Source: Pseudomonas mendocina
GTDB lineage: Bacteria; Pseudomonadota; Gammaproteobacteria; Pseudomonadales; Pseudomonadaceae
DNA length: 64,000 nt
Direction of reading: 5' to 3'
Assembly: GCF_003008615.1 (NCBI RefSeq)
Contig: NZ_CP027657.1
Location: forward strand, 3,472,001 to 3,536,000
The notes under the pieces are model-generated. The model ran no database searches, was not told the DNA's origin, and was given only the letters and a program-made list of their open reading frames with translations. The position numbers and the translations under genes are program-made. Positions 32,181 to 42,398 of this stretch are shown here, in pieces; the first letter of the stretch is position 1; every line of letters begins with the position of its first letter.

Positions 32181-33662
32181 ATGAGCAAAGAAGTACTGCT
32201 AGTTGTTGAGTCGGTATCCAACGAAAAGGGTGTACCGGCTGGCGTGATTTTCGAGGCGCTGGAGCTGGCTCTGGCGACCGCGACCAAGAAACGTTTTGAA
32301 GACGAAGTCGACCTGCGAGTGTCGATCAATCGGCAGAACGGCAGTTACGAAACCTTCCGTCGCTGGACCGTGGTCGATGAGTCCGAGTTCGAAGATCCGG
32401 CCTATCAGGTGACCGAAGACATGCCCCAAGCCGTCGAGGCCAAGGCCAAGATCGGTGACGTGCTGGAAGAGAAGATCGAGTCCATCGAGTTCGGTCGTAT
32501 CGCTGCGCAGACCGCCAAGCAGGTGATCGTGCAGAAAGTGCGCGAAGCCGAGCGTGCCCAGGTGGTCGACGCCTACCGCGAGCGCCTGGGTGAGATCATC
32601 TCCGGCACTGTGAAGAAGGTCACCCGTGACAGCGTCATCGTCGACCTGGGCAACAATGCCGAGGCGCTGCTGGCCCGCGAAGACATCATCCCGCGTGAGA
32701 CCTTCCGCGTTGGTGTGCGTCTACGCGCTCTGCTCAAGGAAATCCGTACCGAGAACCGTGGCCCGCAGTTGATCCTGTCGCGTACCGCGCCGGAAATGCT
32801 GATCGAGCTGTTCCGTATCGAAGTACCGGAAATTGCCGAAGGCCTCATCGACGTCAAGGCTGCCTCCCGTGATCCGGGCTCGCGCGCCAAGATCGCCGTG
32901 CGTTCCAAGGACAAGCGTATCGACCCGCAAGGCGCCTGCATCGGCATGCGTGGTTCGCGCGTTCAGGCCGTCTCCGGCGAGCTGGGTGGCGAGCGTGTCG
33001 ACATCGTGCTGTGGGACGACAACCCGGCGCAGTTCGTGATCAACGCCATGTCGCCGGCTGAAGTGGCGGCGATCATCGTCGATGAAGATGCCCATGCCAT
33101 GGATATCGCCGTTGGCGAAGACAACCTGGCCCAGGCCATCGGCCGTGGTGGTCAGAACGTACGCCTGGCCAGCCAACTGACTGGCTGGACGCTGAACGTG
33201 ATGACCGAATCGGACATCCAGGCCAAGCAACAGGCAGAAACCGGCGACATCATGCAGTCCTTCATCGACGAGTTGGAGGTCGATGAAGAGCTGGCCCAAG
33301 TCCTGGTCGAAGAGGGGTTCACCAGTCTCGAAGAGATTGCCTACGTACCCATGGAAGAAATGCTCAGCATCGATGGCTTTGACGAGGACATCGTCAATGA
33401 GCTGCGTGCACGGGCCAAGGATCGTCTGCTGACCAAGGCGATCGCCAACGAGGAGAAGTTGGCCGATGCCCACCCAGCGGATGACCTGCTGGAGCTGGAA
33501 GGCATGGACAAGGCGCTGGCTCTCGAGCTTGCGCTGCGCGGCGTGATTACCCGTGAAGACCTGGCCGAGCAGTCTATCGACGACCTGCTCGACATCGACG
33601 GCATCGACGAAGAACGTGCCGGCAAGCTGATCATGGCCGCTCGAGCCCACTGGTTCGAATAA
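32181..33662 (+). CDS. nusA: Transcription termination/antitermination factor NusA
   Basis: 493 residues from ATG 32181. N-terminal RNA-polymerase-binding domain ([26 protein letters not shown]), S1 domain ([28 protein letters not shown]), two KH domains ([27 protein letters not shown]) and two acidic C-terminal helix-hairpin repeats ([16 protein letters not shown]...; [14 protein letters not shown]...). It modulates pausing, termination and antitermination. It is followed 27 nt later by infB. Confidence 0.98.
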   Translation: MSKEVLLVVESVSNEKGVPAGVIFEALELALATATKKRFEDEVDLRVSINRQNGSYETFRRWTVVDESEFEDPAYQVTEDMPQAVEAKAKIGDVLEEKIESIEFGRIAAQTAKQVIVQKVREAERAQVVDAYRERLGEIISGTVKKVTRDSVIVDLGNNAEALLAREDIIPRETFRVGVRLRALLKEIRTENRGPQLILSRTAPEMLIELFRIEVPEIAEGLIDVKAASRDPGSRAKIAVRSKDKRIDPQGACIGMRGSRVQAVSGELGGERVDIVLWDDNPAQFVINAMSPAEVAAIIVDEDAHAMDIAVGEDNLAQAIGRGGQNVRLASQLTGWTLNVMTESDIQAKQQAETGDIMQSFIDELEVDEELAQVLVEEGFTSLEEIAYVPMEEMLSIDGFDEDIVNELRARAKDRLLTKAIANEEKLADAHPADDLLELEGMDKALALELALRGVITREDLAEQSIDDLLDIDGIDEERAGKLIMAARAHWFE

Positions 33663-33689
33663 GCGGTTGCGGCCTGAGGAGAAAGATGC

Positions 33690-36176
33690 ATGACGCAAGT
33701 CACGGTGAAAGAACTGGCCCAAGTGGTCGACACTCCGGTGGAACGCCTGCTGCAGCAGATGCGTGAAGCTGGGCTGTCCCACAACAGTGCCGAACAAGTA
33801 GTGACCGATAGCGAGAAACAGGCCCTGTTGGCCCATCTCAAGAGCAGTCACGGCGACAAGGTTGAAGAGCCGCGCAAGATTACCTTGCAGCGCAAGACCA
33901 CCAGCACCTTGCGTGTGGCTGGTAGCAAGACCATCAGCGTAGAGGTGCGCAAGAAGAAAACCTTCGTCAAGCGCAGCCCGGAAGAGCTCGAAGCCGAGAA
34001 GCAGCGTGAGCTCGAAGCTCAGCAGGCAGCGGCTGAGGCCGAGCGCCTGAAGGCCGAGGAAGAAGCCAAACGCAAGGCCGAGGAAGAAGCCAAGCGCCAG
34101 GCCAGCAACGCCACTGCTGCGCCTGCCGAGGCTCCAGCTCCGGTAGCTGCTGCAGTCGAGCCGGCTGTTGCCGCTCCTGCGGTCGAGGTCGAACGCAAGA
34201 AAGAAGAAGTGCGTCGCCCCGAGAAGGCCCGTTCCGACGAAGACGAGCGCCGCGATCGCAAGCACACTCAGCATCGCCCTGCCACCAAGGAGAAGGCGCC
34301 GGCTCCGCGCGTCGCTCCGCGTAGCGTCGATGAAGAAAGCGACGGCTTCCGTCGTGGTGGCCGTGGCAAGTCGAAGATGAAGAAGCGCAACCAGCATGGC
34401 TTCCAGGCTCCGGCCGGCCCGGTGGTGCGTGACGTGGCAATTGGCGAGACCATCACCGTGGCCGATCTGGCCCAGCAGATGTCGGTCAAGGCCGCTGAAG
34501 TCATCAAGTTCATGTTCAAGATGGGCACCCCGGTGACCATCAACCAGGTGCTGGATCAGGAAACTGCCCAGCTGATCGCCGAAGAACTGGGCCACAAGGT
34601 CAAGCTGGTCAGCGATAACGCCCTGGAAGACTCGCTGGCCGAGTCGCTGAAGTTCGAAGGTGAAGCAATGTCCCGTGCGCCGGTCGTGACCGTAATGGGC
34701 CACGTCGACCATGGTAAGACCTCGCTGCTCGACTACATCCGTCGCGCCAAGGTTGCCTCTGGTGAAGCGGGTGGCATCACCCAGCACATTGGCGCCTACC
34801 ACGTGGAAACCGAGCGCGGCATGGTCACCTTCCTCGACACCCCCGGTCACGCCGCGTTTACCGCAATGCGTGCTCGTGGTGCCAAGGCGACCGACATCGT
34901 CATCCTGGTCGTCGCAGCTGACGATGGTGTGATGCCGCAGACCCAGGAAGCCGTGCAGCATGCGAAAGCGGCTGGCGTGCCGATCGTGGTCGCCGTGAAC
35001 AAGATGGACAAGCCGGAAGCCAACCCGGACAACATCAAGAACGGCCTGGCCGCGCTGGATGTGATCCCGGAAGAGTGGGGCGGCGACGCTCCGTTCGTAC
35101 CGGTTTCTGCCAAGGCGGGTACCGGCATCGACGAACTGCTCGAAGCCGTACTGCTGCAGGCCGAAGTTCTCGAACTGAAAGCCACGCCGTCGGCACCAGG
35201 CCGTGGCGTTGTGGTCGAGTCGCGCCTGGACAAAGGCCGTGGCCCGGTTGCCACCGTGCTGGTTCAGGACGGTACCCTGCGTCAGGGCGACATGGTGCTG
35301 GTCGGCGTCAACTATGGCCGCGTGCGCGCCATGCTTGACGAGAACGGCAAGCCGATCAAGGAAGCTGGCCCGTCCATTCCGGTCGAGATTCTCGGCCTCG
35401 ATGGCACGCCGGATGCCGGTGACGACATGACCGTGGTCGCCGACGAGAAGAAGGCCCGCGAAGTTGCCCTGTTCCGTCAAGGCAAGTTCCGCGAGGTCAA
35501 GCTGGCCCGTGCTCACGCCGGCAAGCTGGAAAACATCTTCGAGAACATGGGCCAGGAAGAGAAGAAAACCCTCAACATCGTGCTCAAGTCCGATGTGCGT
35601 GGTTCTCTGGAAGCGCTGCAAGGCTCGCTCAGCACCCTGGGCAACGACGAAGTGCAAGTGCGCGTGGTCGGTGGCGGCGTCGGTGGTATCACCGAATCCG
35701 ATGCCAACCTGGCGCTGGCTTCCAATGCCGTGCTGTTCGGCTTCAACGTCCGTGCTGACGCCGGTGCGCGCAAGATCGTCGAGGCCGAAGGCCTGGACAT
35801 GCGCTACTACAACGTCATCTACGACATCATCGAAGACGTCAAGAAGGCGCTCACCGGTATGCTTGGCAGCGATGTTCGCGAGAACATCCTGGGCACCGCC
35901 GAAGTGCGTGACGTATTCCGTTCGCCGAAGTTTGGCGCGGTCGCCGGTTGCATGGTCATCGAAGGCACTGTCTTCCGTAACCGTCCGATCCGCGTACTGC
36001 GTGAAGACGTGGTGATCTTCGAGGGCGAGCTGGAATCGCTGCGTCGCTTCAAGGACGACGTCGCCGAAGTGCGTAATGGCATGGAGTGCGGTATCGCTGT
36101 GAAGAGCTACAACGACGTCAAGGTCGGTGACAAGATCGAAGTGTTCGAGAAAGTCCAGGTGGCTCGCAGCCTGTAA
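33690..36176 (+). CDS. infB: Translation initiation factor IF-2
   Basis: 828 residues. N-terminal IF2_N domain ([19 protein letters not shown]), then an Ala/Glu/Lys-rich linker (about 90-240) with repeats such as [16 protein letters not shown]. The G domain has G1 GHVDHGKT, G3 DTPGHAAF, G4 NKMD and the SAKAGTG element, then the beta-barrel and fMet-tRNA-binding C-terminal domains. It brings initiator tRNA to the 30S subunit; that tRNA is encoded just upstream in the same cluster. Confidence 0.98.
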   Translation: MTQVTVKELAQVVDTPVERLLQQMREAGLSHNSAEQVVTDSEKQALLAHLKSSHGDKVEEPRKITLQRKTTSTLRVAGSKTISVEVRKKKTFVKRSPEELEAEKQRELEAQQAAAEAERLKAEEEAKRKAEEEAKRQASNATAAPAEAPAPVAAAVEPAVAAPAVEVERKKEEVRRPEKARSDEDERRDRKHTQHRPATKEKAPAPRVAPRSVDEESDGFRRGGRGKSKMKKRNQHGFQAPAGPVVRDVAIGETITVADLAQQMSVKAAEVIKFMFKMGTPVTINQVLDQETAQLIAEELGHKVKLVSDNALEDSLAESLKFEGEAMSRAPVVTVMGHVDHGKTSLLDYIRRAKVASGEAGGITQHIGAYHVETERGMVTFLDTPGHAAFTAMRARGAKATDIVILVVAADDGVMPQTQEAVQHAKAAGVPIVVAVNKMDKPEANPDNIKNGLAALDVIPEEWGGDAPFVPVSAKAGTGIDELLEAVLLQAEVLELKATPSAPGRGVVVESRLDKGRGPVATVLVQDGTLRQGDMVLVGVNYGRVRAMLDENGKPIKEAGPSIPVEILGLDGTPDAGDDMTVVADEKKAREVALFRQGKFREVKLARAHAGKLENIFENMGQEEKKTLNIVLKSDVRGSLEALQGSLSTLGNDEVQVRVVGGGVGGITESDANLALASNAVLFGFNVRADAGARKIVEAEGLDMRYYNVIYDIIEDVKKALTGMLGSDVRENILGTAEVRDVFRSPKFGAVAGCMVIEGTVFRNRPIRVLREDVVIFEGELESLRRFKDDVAEVRNGMECGIAVKSYNDVKVGDKIEVFEKVQVARSL

Positions 36177-36194
36177 TCGCGAGTCGCAACACGC

Positions 36195-36229
36195 AACGCC
36201 CGGCCCCGCATTCGCGCGGCCGGGCGTTT
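36195..36229 (+). terminator. Strong hairpin between infB and rbfA
   Basis: AACGCCCGGCC pairs perfectly with GGCCGGGCGTT across a 12-nt loop. Only three T follow directly, so it may be partial termination or an mRNA-stability element inside the operon. Confidence 0.55.
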
Positions 36230-36285
36230 GCCGCTTTTGAGTCCGCTGGCGAATAGACGACGGACTAAGTAAAGGTAAGTAGAAA

Positions 36286-36678
36286 ATGGCCAAAGATTAC
36301 AGCCGTACCCAGCGTATCGGTGACCAGATGCAACGCGAACTGGCCCAGCTTATCCGGCGTGAGGTCAAGGATCCGCGTCTGGGGCTGGTGACCATTACCG
36401 CGGTCGACGTCAGCCGTGATATCGGCCACGCCAAGGTCTTCATCACCGTCATGGGGCAGGACGATTCCAGTGCCGTCGCCGAGAGCCTCAAGGTTCTCAA
36501 CGATGCGGCCGGTTTCCTGCGCATGCAGTTGGGCAAGGCGATGAAGCTGCGCAGCGTGCCGCAGCTGCACTTCCACTACGACGAGAGTGTCCTGCGCGGT
36601 GCTCACCTGTCGGCGCTTATCGAGCGTGCCGTGGCGGAGGATCGTCTGCACGACGACACCGCAGGTTCCAAGGAGTAA
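36286..36678 (+). CDS. rbfA: 30S ribosome-binding factor RbfA
   Basis: 130 residues, single KH-like domain: [67 protein letters not shown]. It assists late 16S maturation and cold adaptation. It is spaced 3 nt from truB. Confidence 0.96.
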   Translation: MAKDYSRTQRIGDQMQRELAQLIRREVKDPRLGLVTITAVDVSRDIGHAKVFITVMGQDDSSAVAESLKVLNDAAGFLRMQLGKAMKLRSVPQLHFHYDESVLRGAHLSALIERAVAEDRLHDDTAGSKE

Positions 36679-36681
36679 GGC

Positions 36682-37602
36682 GTGGCGCAGGTCAAACGTA
36701 TTCGTCGCAAGGTCGACGGCATCATACTGCTCGACAAGCCCCGCGGCTTTACTTCCAACGCGGCGCTGCAGAAGGTGCGCTGGTTGCTCAACGCGGAAAA
36801 GGCCGGCCATACCGGCAGCCTCGACCCGCTGGCGACCGGCGTGTTGCCGTTGTGCTTCGGTGAGGCAACCAAGTTCTCCCAGTATCTGCTCGATGCCGAC
36901 AAGGGCTACGAGACCGTCGCCCAGCTTGGCGTCACCACCACCACTGGGGATGCCGAAGGCGAGGTCATCGAGCGCCGCCCGGTGACCGTCGGTCGCGCCG
37001 AGATCGAGGCGCTGTTGCCGCGTTTTCGGGGTGAAATCAAGCAGATACCACCGATGTACTCGGCGCTGAAGAAAGATGGACAGCCGCTCTACAAACTGGC
37101 CCGTGCAGGGGAAGTAGTGGAGCGTGAAGCGCGTTCTGTTACTATTGCGCGCCTGGAATTGCTGGCATGCGAAGGCGAGCAGGCTCGCCTGGCCGTCGAC
37201 TGCAGCAAAGGCACCTATATTCGTACGTTGGTCGAGGATCTCGGTCAGTTGTTGGGCTGCGGTGCACATGTCGCTGAACTGCGTCGTACCAAGGCCGGCC
37301 CGTTCGACCTGTCACGTACCGTGACCCTGGAAGAGCTGGAAGCTGCACATGCCGAAGGTGGCAACGAGGCGTTGGATCGCTTCCTGTTGCCGGCTGACAG
37401 TGGCCTGCAGGATTGGCCGCTGCTGCAGTTCTCCGAGCACAGCGCGTTCTACTGGTTGCAGGGGCAGCCGGTGCGAGCACCGGAAGCGCCGAAGTTCGGC
37501 ATGGTGCGGGTACAGGATCACAACGGCCGCTTCATCGGTATTGGTGAAGTGAGCGATGACGGTCGTATTGCACCGCGCCGATTGATCTACACCGGTGCGT
37601 AA
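36682..37602 (+). CDS. truB: tRNA pseudouridine(55) synthase TruB
   Basis: 306 residues from GTG 36682 (AAGGAG upstream, within the end of rbfA). Motifs: [21 protein letters not shown], the catalytic-Asp motif [42 protein letters not shown], and the C-terminal PUA-like region. It makes the universal pseudouridine of the tRNA T-loop. Confidence 0.97.
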   Translation: MAQVKRIRRKVDGIILLDKPRGFTSNAALQKVRWLLNAEKAGHTGSLDPLATGVLPLCFGEATKFSQYLLDADKGYETVAQLGVTTTTGDAEGEVIERRPVTVGRAEIEALLPRFRGEIKQIPPMYSALKKDGQPLYKLARAGEVVEREARSVTIARLELLACEGEQARLAVDCSKGTYIRTLVEDLGQLLGCGAHVAELRRTKAGPFDLSRTVTLEELEAAHAEGGNEALDRFLLPADSGLQDWPLLQFSEHSAFYWLQGQPVRAPEAPKFGMVRVQDHNGRFIGIGEVSDDGRIAPRRLIYTGA

Positions 37603-37750
37603 CGGGCCATAGGCCTGGATTGAATGGATACCGACGCGTTGCGTCGGCAGGCGTTATCGGGGTTACCGGTAGCGCGAATGGTTCGGCCGAGATGGCTGAA
37701 AACCTGGGGCTGGCAACGTCGGCGTCAGGATTGCGAGGGTGGCTGTTAGT

Positions 37751-37773
37751 AGGCACGGTCATGCCTCTTTTTA
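37751..37773 (+). terminator. Weak terminator candidate after truB
   Basis: AGGCA-CGGTCA-TGCCT followed by CTTTTT. The stem is only 5 bp. Confidence 0.4.
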
Positions 37774-37778
37774 AAACA

Positions 37779-37818
37779 CGGGAAGCGATTCCCGGCCTAT
37801 TGAGACTGCTTCGGCAGT
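37779..37818 (+). promoter_or_regulatory. rpsO leader hairpins with GCGA and TTCG tetraloops
   Basis: CGGGAA-GCGA-TTCCCG (37779-37794) and ACTGC-TTCG-GCAGT (37805-37818), the second ending 22 nt before rpsO. It is a plausible S15 autoregulatory leader. The rest of the 238-nt truB-rpsO gap shows no gene. Confidence 0.55.
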
Positions 37819-37840
37819 TTCCAGATGAGAGGAAGCCAAC

Positions 37841-38110
37841 ATGGCACTCAGCGTTGAAGAAAAAGCCCAGATCGTTAACGACTACAAGCAAGCTGAAGGC
37901 GATACCGGTAGCCCGGAAGTGCAGGTTGCCCTGCTGACCGCCAACATCAACAAGCTGCAAGGCCACTTCAAGGCCAACGGCAAAGACCACCACAGCCGTC
38001 GTGGTCTGATCCGTATGGTTAACCAGCGCCGCAAGCTGCTGGACTACCTGAAGGGTAAAGATACCAGTCGTTACAGCGCCCTGATCGGTCGCCTGGGCCT
38101 GCGTCGTTAA
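37841..38110 (+). CDS. rpsO: 30S ribosomal protein S15
   Basis: 89 residues, exact family length: [34 protein letters not shown], then [24 protein letters not shown] and the closing [13 protein letters not shown]. It binds the 16S central domain. AGAGGA ribosome site upstream. It is paired with pnp, as in E. coli. Confidence 0.98.
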   Translation: MALSVEEKAQIVNDYKQAEGDTGSPEVQVALLTANINKLQGHFKANGKDHHSRRGLIRMVNQRRKLLDYLKGKDTSRYSALIGRLGLRR

Positions 38111-38130
38111 TAGACGCGAGCTGCACAAGT

Positions 38131-38194
38131 TGGAAGCTGGGAGTTCGGCGTCGCGAGTGGGGAGTGATCCTCACCTCGTGGCGCTGGGCTTCCA
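38131..38194 (+). promoter_or_regulatory. Long rpsO-pnp intergenic hairpin (RNase III-type)
   Basis: Outer stem TGGAAGC/GCTTCCA. Inner stem of 16 pairs (some G-U) with one bulged C, capped by a GTGA tetraloop. It matches in position the RNase III-processed hairpin used for PNPase autocontrol in E. coli. Confidence 0.8.
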
Positions 38195-38281
38195 GCTTTT
38201 GGCTTTCCGAGGGATGCATCGGGTCCGACTCCCGCGCCTCTTTCCAATTTCCCCCAAGGCAACAAAGAGAAGGAAAACACC

Positions 38282-40387
38282 GTGAACCCGGTAATCAAGA
38301 AATTCCAGTTCGGTCAATCGACCGTCACCCTCGAGACTGGCCGTATCGCCCGTCAAGCCAGCGGCGCCGTATTGGTGACCGTCGATAACGATGTCAGCGT
38401 GCTGGTCGCTGTCACCGGTGCCAAAAGCGCCGATCCGAGCAAAGGCTTCTTCCCGCTGTCCGTGCACTACCAGGAAAAAACCTACGCTGCCGGCAAGATC
38501 CCTGGCGGTTTCTTCAAGCGTGAAGCACGTCCTTCCGAGAAAGAGACCCTGACCTCGCGTCTGATCGACCGTCCGATCCGTCCGCTGTTCCCGGAAGGCT
38601 TCCAGAACGAAGTGCAGGTCATCTGCACCGTGGTTTCCACCAGCAAGAAGACCGATCCGGACATCGCTGCGATGATCGGTACCTCGGCTGCCCTGGCCAT
38701 CTCCGGCATCCCGTTCAACGGCCCGATCGGCGCTGCTCGCGTCGCCTTCCACCCCGAAGCCGGCTACCTGCTGAACCCGACCTACGAACAGCTCAAGGCC
38801 TCCAGCCTGGACATGGTCGTGGCCGGTACCGAAACCGCCGTGCTGATGGTGGAATCGGAAGCCAAGGAACTGACCGAAGATCAAATGCTGGGCGCCGTAC
38901 TGTTCGCCCACGATGAGTTCCAGTCCGTCATCAGTGCCATCAAGGAATTCGCTGCCGAAGCCGGCAAGCCGACCTGGGACTGGCAGCCGAAGCCGGAAAA
39001 CACCGCTCTGCTGAGCGCCATTCGTGGTGAGTTCGGCGAAGCCATCTCCCAGGCCTACACCATCACCATCAAGCAGGATCGCTACGCGCGTCTGGGCGAG
39101 TTGCGTGATCAGGTCGTGGCCAAGTTCGCCAGCGAAGAAGGCGTGCCTTCCGCTGCCGAGGTCAAGGAAGCTTTTGGCGAAATCGAATACCGCACCGTGC
39201 GCGAGAACATCGTCAACGGCAAGCCGCGTATCGATGGCCGTGATACCCGCACCGTTCGCGGCCTGAACATCGAAGTCGGCGTTCTGGACAAGACCCACGG
39301 CTCGGCGCTGTTCACCCGTGGTGAAACCCAGGCGCTGGTCGTCGCTACCCTTGGTACTGCGCGCGATGCGCAGTTGCTGGACACCCTGGAAGGCGAGAAG
39401 AAAGACCCCTTCATGCTGCACTACAACTTCCCGCCGTACTCGGTCGGTGAGTGTGGTCGCATGGGCGCCACTGGCCGTCGCGAAATTGGTCACGGCCGCC
39501 TGGCCCGTCGTGGCGTTGCCGCCATGCTGCCGAGCGCTGACGAGTTCCCGTACACCATCCGCGTGGTCTCGGAAATCACCGAGTCCAATGGCTCTTCCTC
39601 CATGGCTTCGGTCTGCGGTGCTTCCCTGGCCCTGATGGACGCTGGTGTGCCGATGAAGGCGCCGGTTGCCGGTATCGCCATGGGTCTGGTTCTGGAAGGC
39701 GACAAGTTTGCCGTTCTGACCGACATCCTCGGTGACGAAGACCACCTGGGCGACATGGACTTCAAAGTAGCCGGTACCGCCAAAGGCGTCACTGCGCTGC
39801 AGATGGACATCAAGATCCAGGGCATCACCGAAGAGATCATGGAGCAGGCCCTGGAGCAGGCGCTGGAAGCTCGTCTGAACATCCTCGGCCAGATGAACCA
39901 GGTCATCGCCCAATCGCGCAGCGAGCTGTCGGAAAACGCACCGACCATGCTGGCGATGAAGATCGACCAGGACAAGATCCGCGACGTCATCGGCAAGGGT
40001 GGTGCGACCATCCGTGGTATCTGCGAAGAAACCAAGGCCTCGATCGACATCGAAGACGATGGCTCGATCAAGATCTTCGGCGAAACCAAGGAAGCCGCCG
40101 AGGCTGCCAAGCAGCGCGTACTGGCCATCACTGCCGAAGCCGAGATCGGCAAGATCTACGTCGGCAAGGTCGAGCGCATCGTTGATTTCGGTGCCTTCGT
40201 CAACATCCTGCCTGGCAAGGACGGTCTGGTTCACATCTCCATGCTCAGCGATGCTCGCGTAGAGAAAGTGACCGACGTTTTGAAAGAAGGTCAGGAAGTC
40301 GAAGTGCTGGTGCTGGACGTGGACAACCGCGGCCGTATCAAACTGTCGATCAAGGACGTAGCGGCCGCCAAGGCTTCTGGCGTTTAA
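38282..40387 (+). CDS. pnp: Polyribonucleotide nucleotidyltransferase (PNPase)
   Basis: 701 residues from GTG 38282 (AAGGA upstream). Two RNase PH domains ([52 protein letters not shown], with [13 protein letters not shown]), the helical linker, a KH domain ([16 protein letters not shown]) and an S1 domain ([31 protein letters not shown]). It is the phosphorolytic 3'-5' exoribonuclease of the degradosome. The strong upstream hairpin suggests autoregulation. Confidence 0.98.
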   Translation: MNPVIKKFQFGQSTVTLETGRIARQASGAVLVTVDNDVSVLVAVTGAKSADPSKGFFPLSVHYQEKTYAAGKIPGGFFKREARPSEKETLTSRLIDRPIRPLFPEGFQNEVQVICTVVSTSKKTDPDIAAMIGTSAALAISGIPFNGPIGAARVAFHPEAGYLLNPTYEQLKASSLDMVVAGTETAVLMVESEAKELTEDQMLGAVLFAHDEFQSVISAIKEFAAEAGKPTWDWQPKPENTALLSAIRGEFGEAISQAYTITIKQDRYARLGELRDQVVAKFASEEGVPSAAEVKEAFGEIEYRTVRENIVNGKPRIDGRDTRTVRGLNIEVGVLDKTHGSALFTRGETQALVVATLGTARDAQLLDTLEGEKKDPFMLHYNFPPYSVGECGRMGATGRREIGHGRLARRGVAAMLPSADEFPYTIRVVSEITESNGSSSMASVCGASLALMDAGVPMKAPVAGIAMGLVLEGDKFAVLTDILGDEDHLGDMDFKVAGTAKGVTALQMDIKIQGITEEIMEQALEQALEARLNILGQMNQVIAQSRSELSENAPTMLAMKIDQDKIRDVIGKGGATIRGICEETKASIDIEDDGSIKIFGETKEAAEAAKQRVLAITAEAEIGKIYVGKVERIVDFGAFVNILPGKDGLVHISMLSDARVEKVTDVLKEGQEVEVLVLDVDNRGRIKLSIKDVAAAKASGV

Positions 40388-40412
40388 GCGACGGTTCGTT
40401 CGCTGAAATGAG

Positions 40413-40438
40413 AAGGGCTCCTGCGGGAGCCCTTTTTT
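40413..40438 (+). terminator. Terminator of pnp
   Basis: AAGGGCTCC-TGC-GGGAGCCCTTTTTT. Confidence 0.92.
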
Positions 40439-40456
40439 ATGCCTGGCTGCCGGTGT

Positions 40457-41086
40457 TCAAGTCGTGACAATGGTGTCCCAGATCTGCATCGCCAGCAGGG
40501 CCACGGCGGTCAGTTCCTCCTTGCCGACGCCATCGCGGGCCAACAGCGACATGCCGCTGTGCAGAGTTTGTACGAAGCGGGTGAGAGCATGGGCGTCGGT
40601 CGAAGGTGGCAGCTCGCCTGTTTCGATGGCTTGGCGGATGCGCGCTTCAATGCGCTCGAAAGTCACTGCACGGGCCGAGCGCACATGCTCACCAAGCTCA
40701 CTATGGCCTTCGCTGGCCACTGACGAGAGCGCCACCATGCAGCCGCGAGGAATCTCGACGAGATTTCCGGTAAGCGCAGTCGCGGAATCTACCAGCAGGG
40801 CTGTTATCGCTTCTCGGGCAGTTGGCGCGGTGCAGAAATTGGCCCATACCAGGCCTTCGTAGGTCTTGCCGTAATAGTCGATGGCTTCAGCGTAGAGCGT
40901 TTCTTTCGAGCCAAAGGCCGCATACAGGCTGGGCGAGCCAATGCCCATTGCTGCGGTGAGGTCGGCGATGGAGGTTGCTGCATAGCCCTGGCGCCAGAAC
41001 AGGTGGGTCGCTTTGGCCAGTGCGGCTTCGCGGTCGAAGGTTCGTGGGCGGCCGCGAGTTGGTTTGGTTTTCTCGGGTTTATCCAT
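40457..41086 (-). CDS. TetR/AcrR-family transcriptional regulator, target unknown
   Basis: 209 residues from ATG 41086. The N-terminal helix-turn-helix is GRPRTFDREAALAKATHLFWRQGYAATSIADLTAAMGIGSPSLYAAFGSKETLYAEAI. The C-terminal ligand domain has PRGCMVALSSVASEGHSE, seen in the AcrR-like subgroup that often answers electrophiles or solvents. No gene is adjacent upstream that it could obviously control. Homologues are not part of the conserved pnp neighbourhood, so it may be an insertion. Ligand and target cannot be inferred. Confidence 0.85.
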   Translation of the reverse strand: MDKPEKTKPTRGRPRTFDREAALAKATHLFWRQGYAATSIADLTAAMGIGSPSLYAAFGSKETLYAEAIDYYGKTYEGLVWANFCTAPTAREAITALLVDSATALTGNLVEIPRGCMVALSSVASEGHSELGEHVRSARAVTFERIEARIRQAIETGELPPSTDAHALTRFVQTLHSGMSLLARDGVGKEELTAVALLAMQIWDTIVTT

Positions 41087-41523
41087 GGGGCTTTGGGAAC
41101 CGGTTGTCGCGCCTGGGCAATATGCCACATCCGTCGTGTGCCTATGGCGCTCGGGTATTGCGTAGAGCCCGGATATCGACAGAGATTGCCTGCAACGCGT
41201 TGTCCAGACAGGCACCGTTCAGGCGGCGGCCTGTGCTTTGGCGCCCGCATAGACAAGGCGTTTGGCTTGGCGCGAGAGCGTTCATTCCTCTCTATTTCAT
41301 ATCTGCCCACGGTGAAGTGAGGCCGGATAGCCATTCTCGGTCGTGCCATGAGCCGGGAGATCGCGCTTCGGAGCATGTCCATCAGACTCGGCTCCCTGGA
41401 TGACTTGCGGATCATGCAAATTGCCCGAGCTATTTTCTTCAAGTCGGCGAAATGCAATCAAAAGGCTATGCTTTGTTTTTTATAACTTATTGTTTTTTAA
41501 GGTTTTATTTTGTTTTAAGAAAC

Positions 41524-41539
41524 TGGCACAGCGCTTGCG
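41524..41539 (+). promoter_or_regulatory. Sigma-54 (RpoN) promoter for the BON/CsbD pair
   Basis: TGGCACA-GCGC-TTGC: both the -24 GG and -12 GC elements at the correct 10-nt spacing, nearly the full consensus. Upstream 41456-41520 is strongly AT-rich, and AATCAA-AAGG-CTA at 41456-41468 is close to an IHF site. The 520-nt stretch 41087-41606 otherwise shows no gene. Confidence 0.8.
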
Positions 41540-41606
41540 ATAGTACTGGTGAACCTGCAGCCAGGAGTTGGTTTGCAGATTGTCTGGAATGTACAGGAGT
41601 CGAACC

Positions 41607-41960
41607 ATGAAACAGCCAATCAACCGTTTTGCCGCTACCACCCTGACCGCTGCCGTACTGAGCATGTCTCTGGCGTCTGCAGCTTTTGCCGCCGAGCCGA
41701 CCATGTTGGCAGCCAATGACACTGTGGATAAAGCCGAGCAGGCTGTATCCGACACCTGGATCACCAGCAAGGTGAAGTCCACCTTCGTTGCTGACTCGAA
41801 CCTCAGCGCTCTGGACATCAAGGTCGAGACCAACCAAGGCGTGGTTTCCCTGTCCGGTGTGGTAGCGACCGACGCCGAACGTGATCTGGCTATCGCCAAG
41901 ACCAAGGAAATCGAAGGCGTACGTGACGTCTCCGCCGATGCCCTGAAAACGGCTGACTGA
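41607..41960 (+). CDS. Periplasmic BON-domain protein (OsmY-like)
   Basis: 117 residues from ATG 41607 with AGGAG 7 nt upstream. Signal peptide of about 27 residues ending [11 protein letters not shown], then one BON domain ([60 protein letters not shown]). BON proteins bind membranes or other ligands and OsmY-like ones are made under osmotic or stationary stress. It is followed by a CsbD gene 56 nt later and preceded by a sigma-54 promoter. The exact role is unknown. Confidence 0.9.
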   Translation: MKQPINRFAATTLTAAVLSMSLASAAFAAEPTMLAANDTVDKAEQAVSDTWITSKVKSTFVADSNLSALDIKVETNQGVVSLSGVVATDAERDLAIAKTKEIEGVRDVSADALKTAD

Positions 41961-42016
41961 TAACCGTGCCGGCCGGGTTCAGGCCCGGCCCATCCCCTAT
42001 CACTGGGAGAATGACC

Positions 42017-42214
42017 ATGAATAGCGACATCATCAAAGGCAAATGGAAGCAGCTCAGCGGTCGCATCAAGGAGCGCTGGGGCAACCTGACCGATGACGAC
42101 CTGGACGTCGCCGAAGGCCACAGTGAGTACCTGGCCGGCAAGCTACAAGAGCGTTACGGCTGGACCAAGGAAAAGGCCCAGCAAGAGCTGCGCGATTTCA
42201 GCGACAAGCTCTAA
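42017..42214 (+). CDS. CsbD/YjbJ-family stress protein
   Basis: 65 residues from ATG 42017 (GGGAG 7 nt upstream; ATG at 42011 is possible). CsbD pattern: [33 protein letters not shown], then [20 protein letters not shown]. It is a small, charged, abundant general-stress protein whose biochemical role is unknown. It pairs with the BON gene as in P. aeruginosa. A GGAT repeat and a terminator follow. Confidence 0.92.
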   Translation: MNSDIIKGKWKQLSGRIKERWGNLTDDDLDVAEGHSEYLAGKLQERYGWTKEKAQQELRDFSDKL

Positions 42215-42218
42215 GTAT

Positions 42219-42302
42219 GGATAGCCTGGTACGGATGCCGCACAAGCACGGATAGCTGCAGGCACGGATGTCGTATCAGCACGGATAGCGATAGGCATGG
42301 AT
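42219..42302. repeat. Six-unit GGAT repeat, 14-17 nt period
   Basis: GGAT at 42219, 42233, 42250, 42266, 42283 and 42299, mostly within (C)ACGGATAGC or (C)ACGGATGYC, the two forms alternating. It lies between csbD and its terminator. Confidence 0.7.
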
Positions 42303-42306
42303 GCTA

Positions 42307-42339
42307 AAAAGCCCCAGCGGTGTGACCGATGGGGCTTTT
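42307..42339. terminator. Bidirectional terminator after csbD
   Basis: AAAAGCCCCA and TGGGGCTTTT enclose a short loop. It serves csbD on plus and the DUF2845 operon on minus. Confidence 0.88.
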
Positions 42340-42398
42340 GCTTGTGGCGGGATTGTCAGAGGAGGCGCAGGTGTGCGGCACTCTCTGTCGGGCTGGTG

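Noticed and set aside
32721..36293. 1190-codon minus-strand frame opposite nusA/infB
   Set aside because: Antisense shadow of nusA and infB with low-complexity composition and no ribosome site.
40804..41457. 217-codon minus-strand frame over the tetR upstream region
   Set aside because: It overlaps tetR in another frame, has no domain, and its part over 41087-41457 looks non-coding.
42219..42302. GGAT repeats as a CRISPR array
   Set aside because: Units are only about 7-9 conserved bases at 14-17 nt spacing; there are no spacers of constant length and no cas genes.
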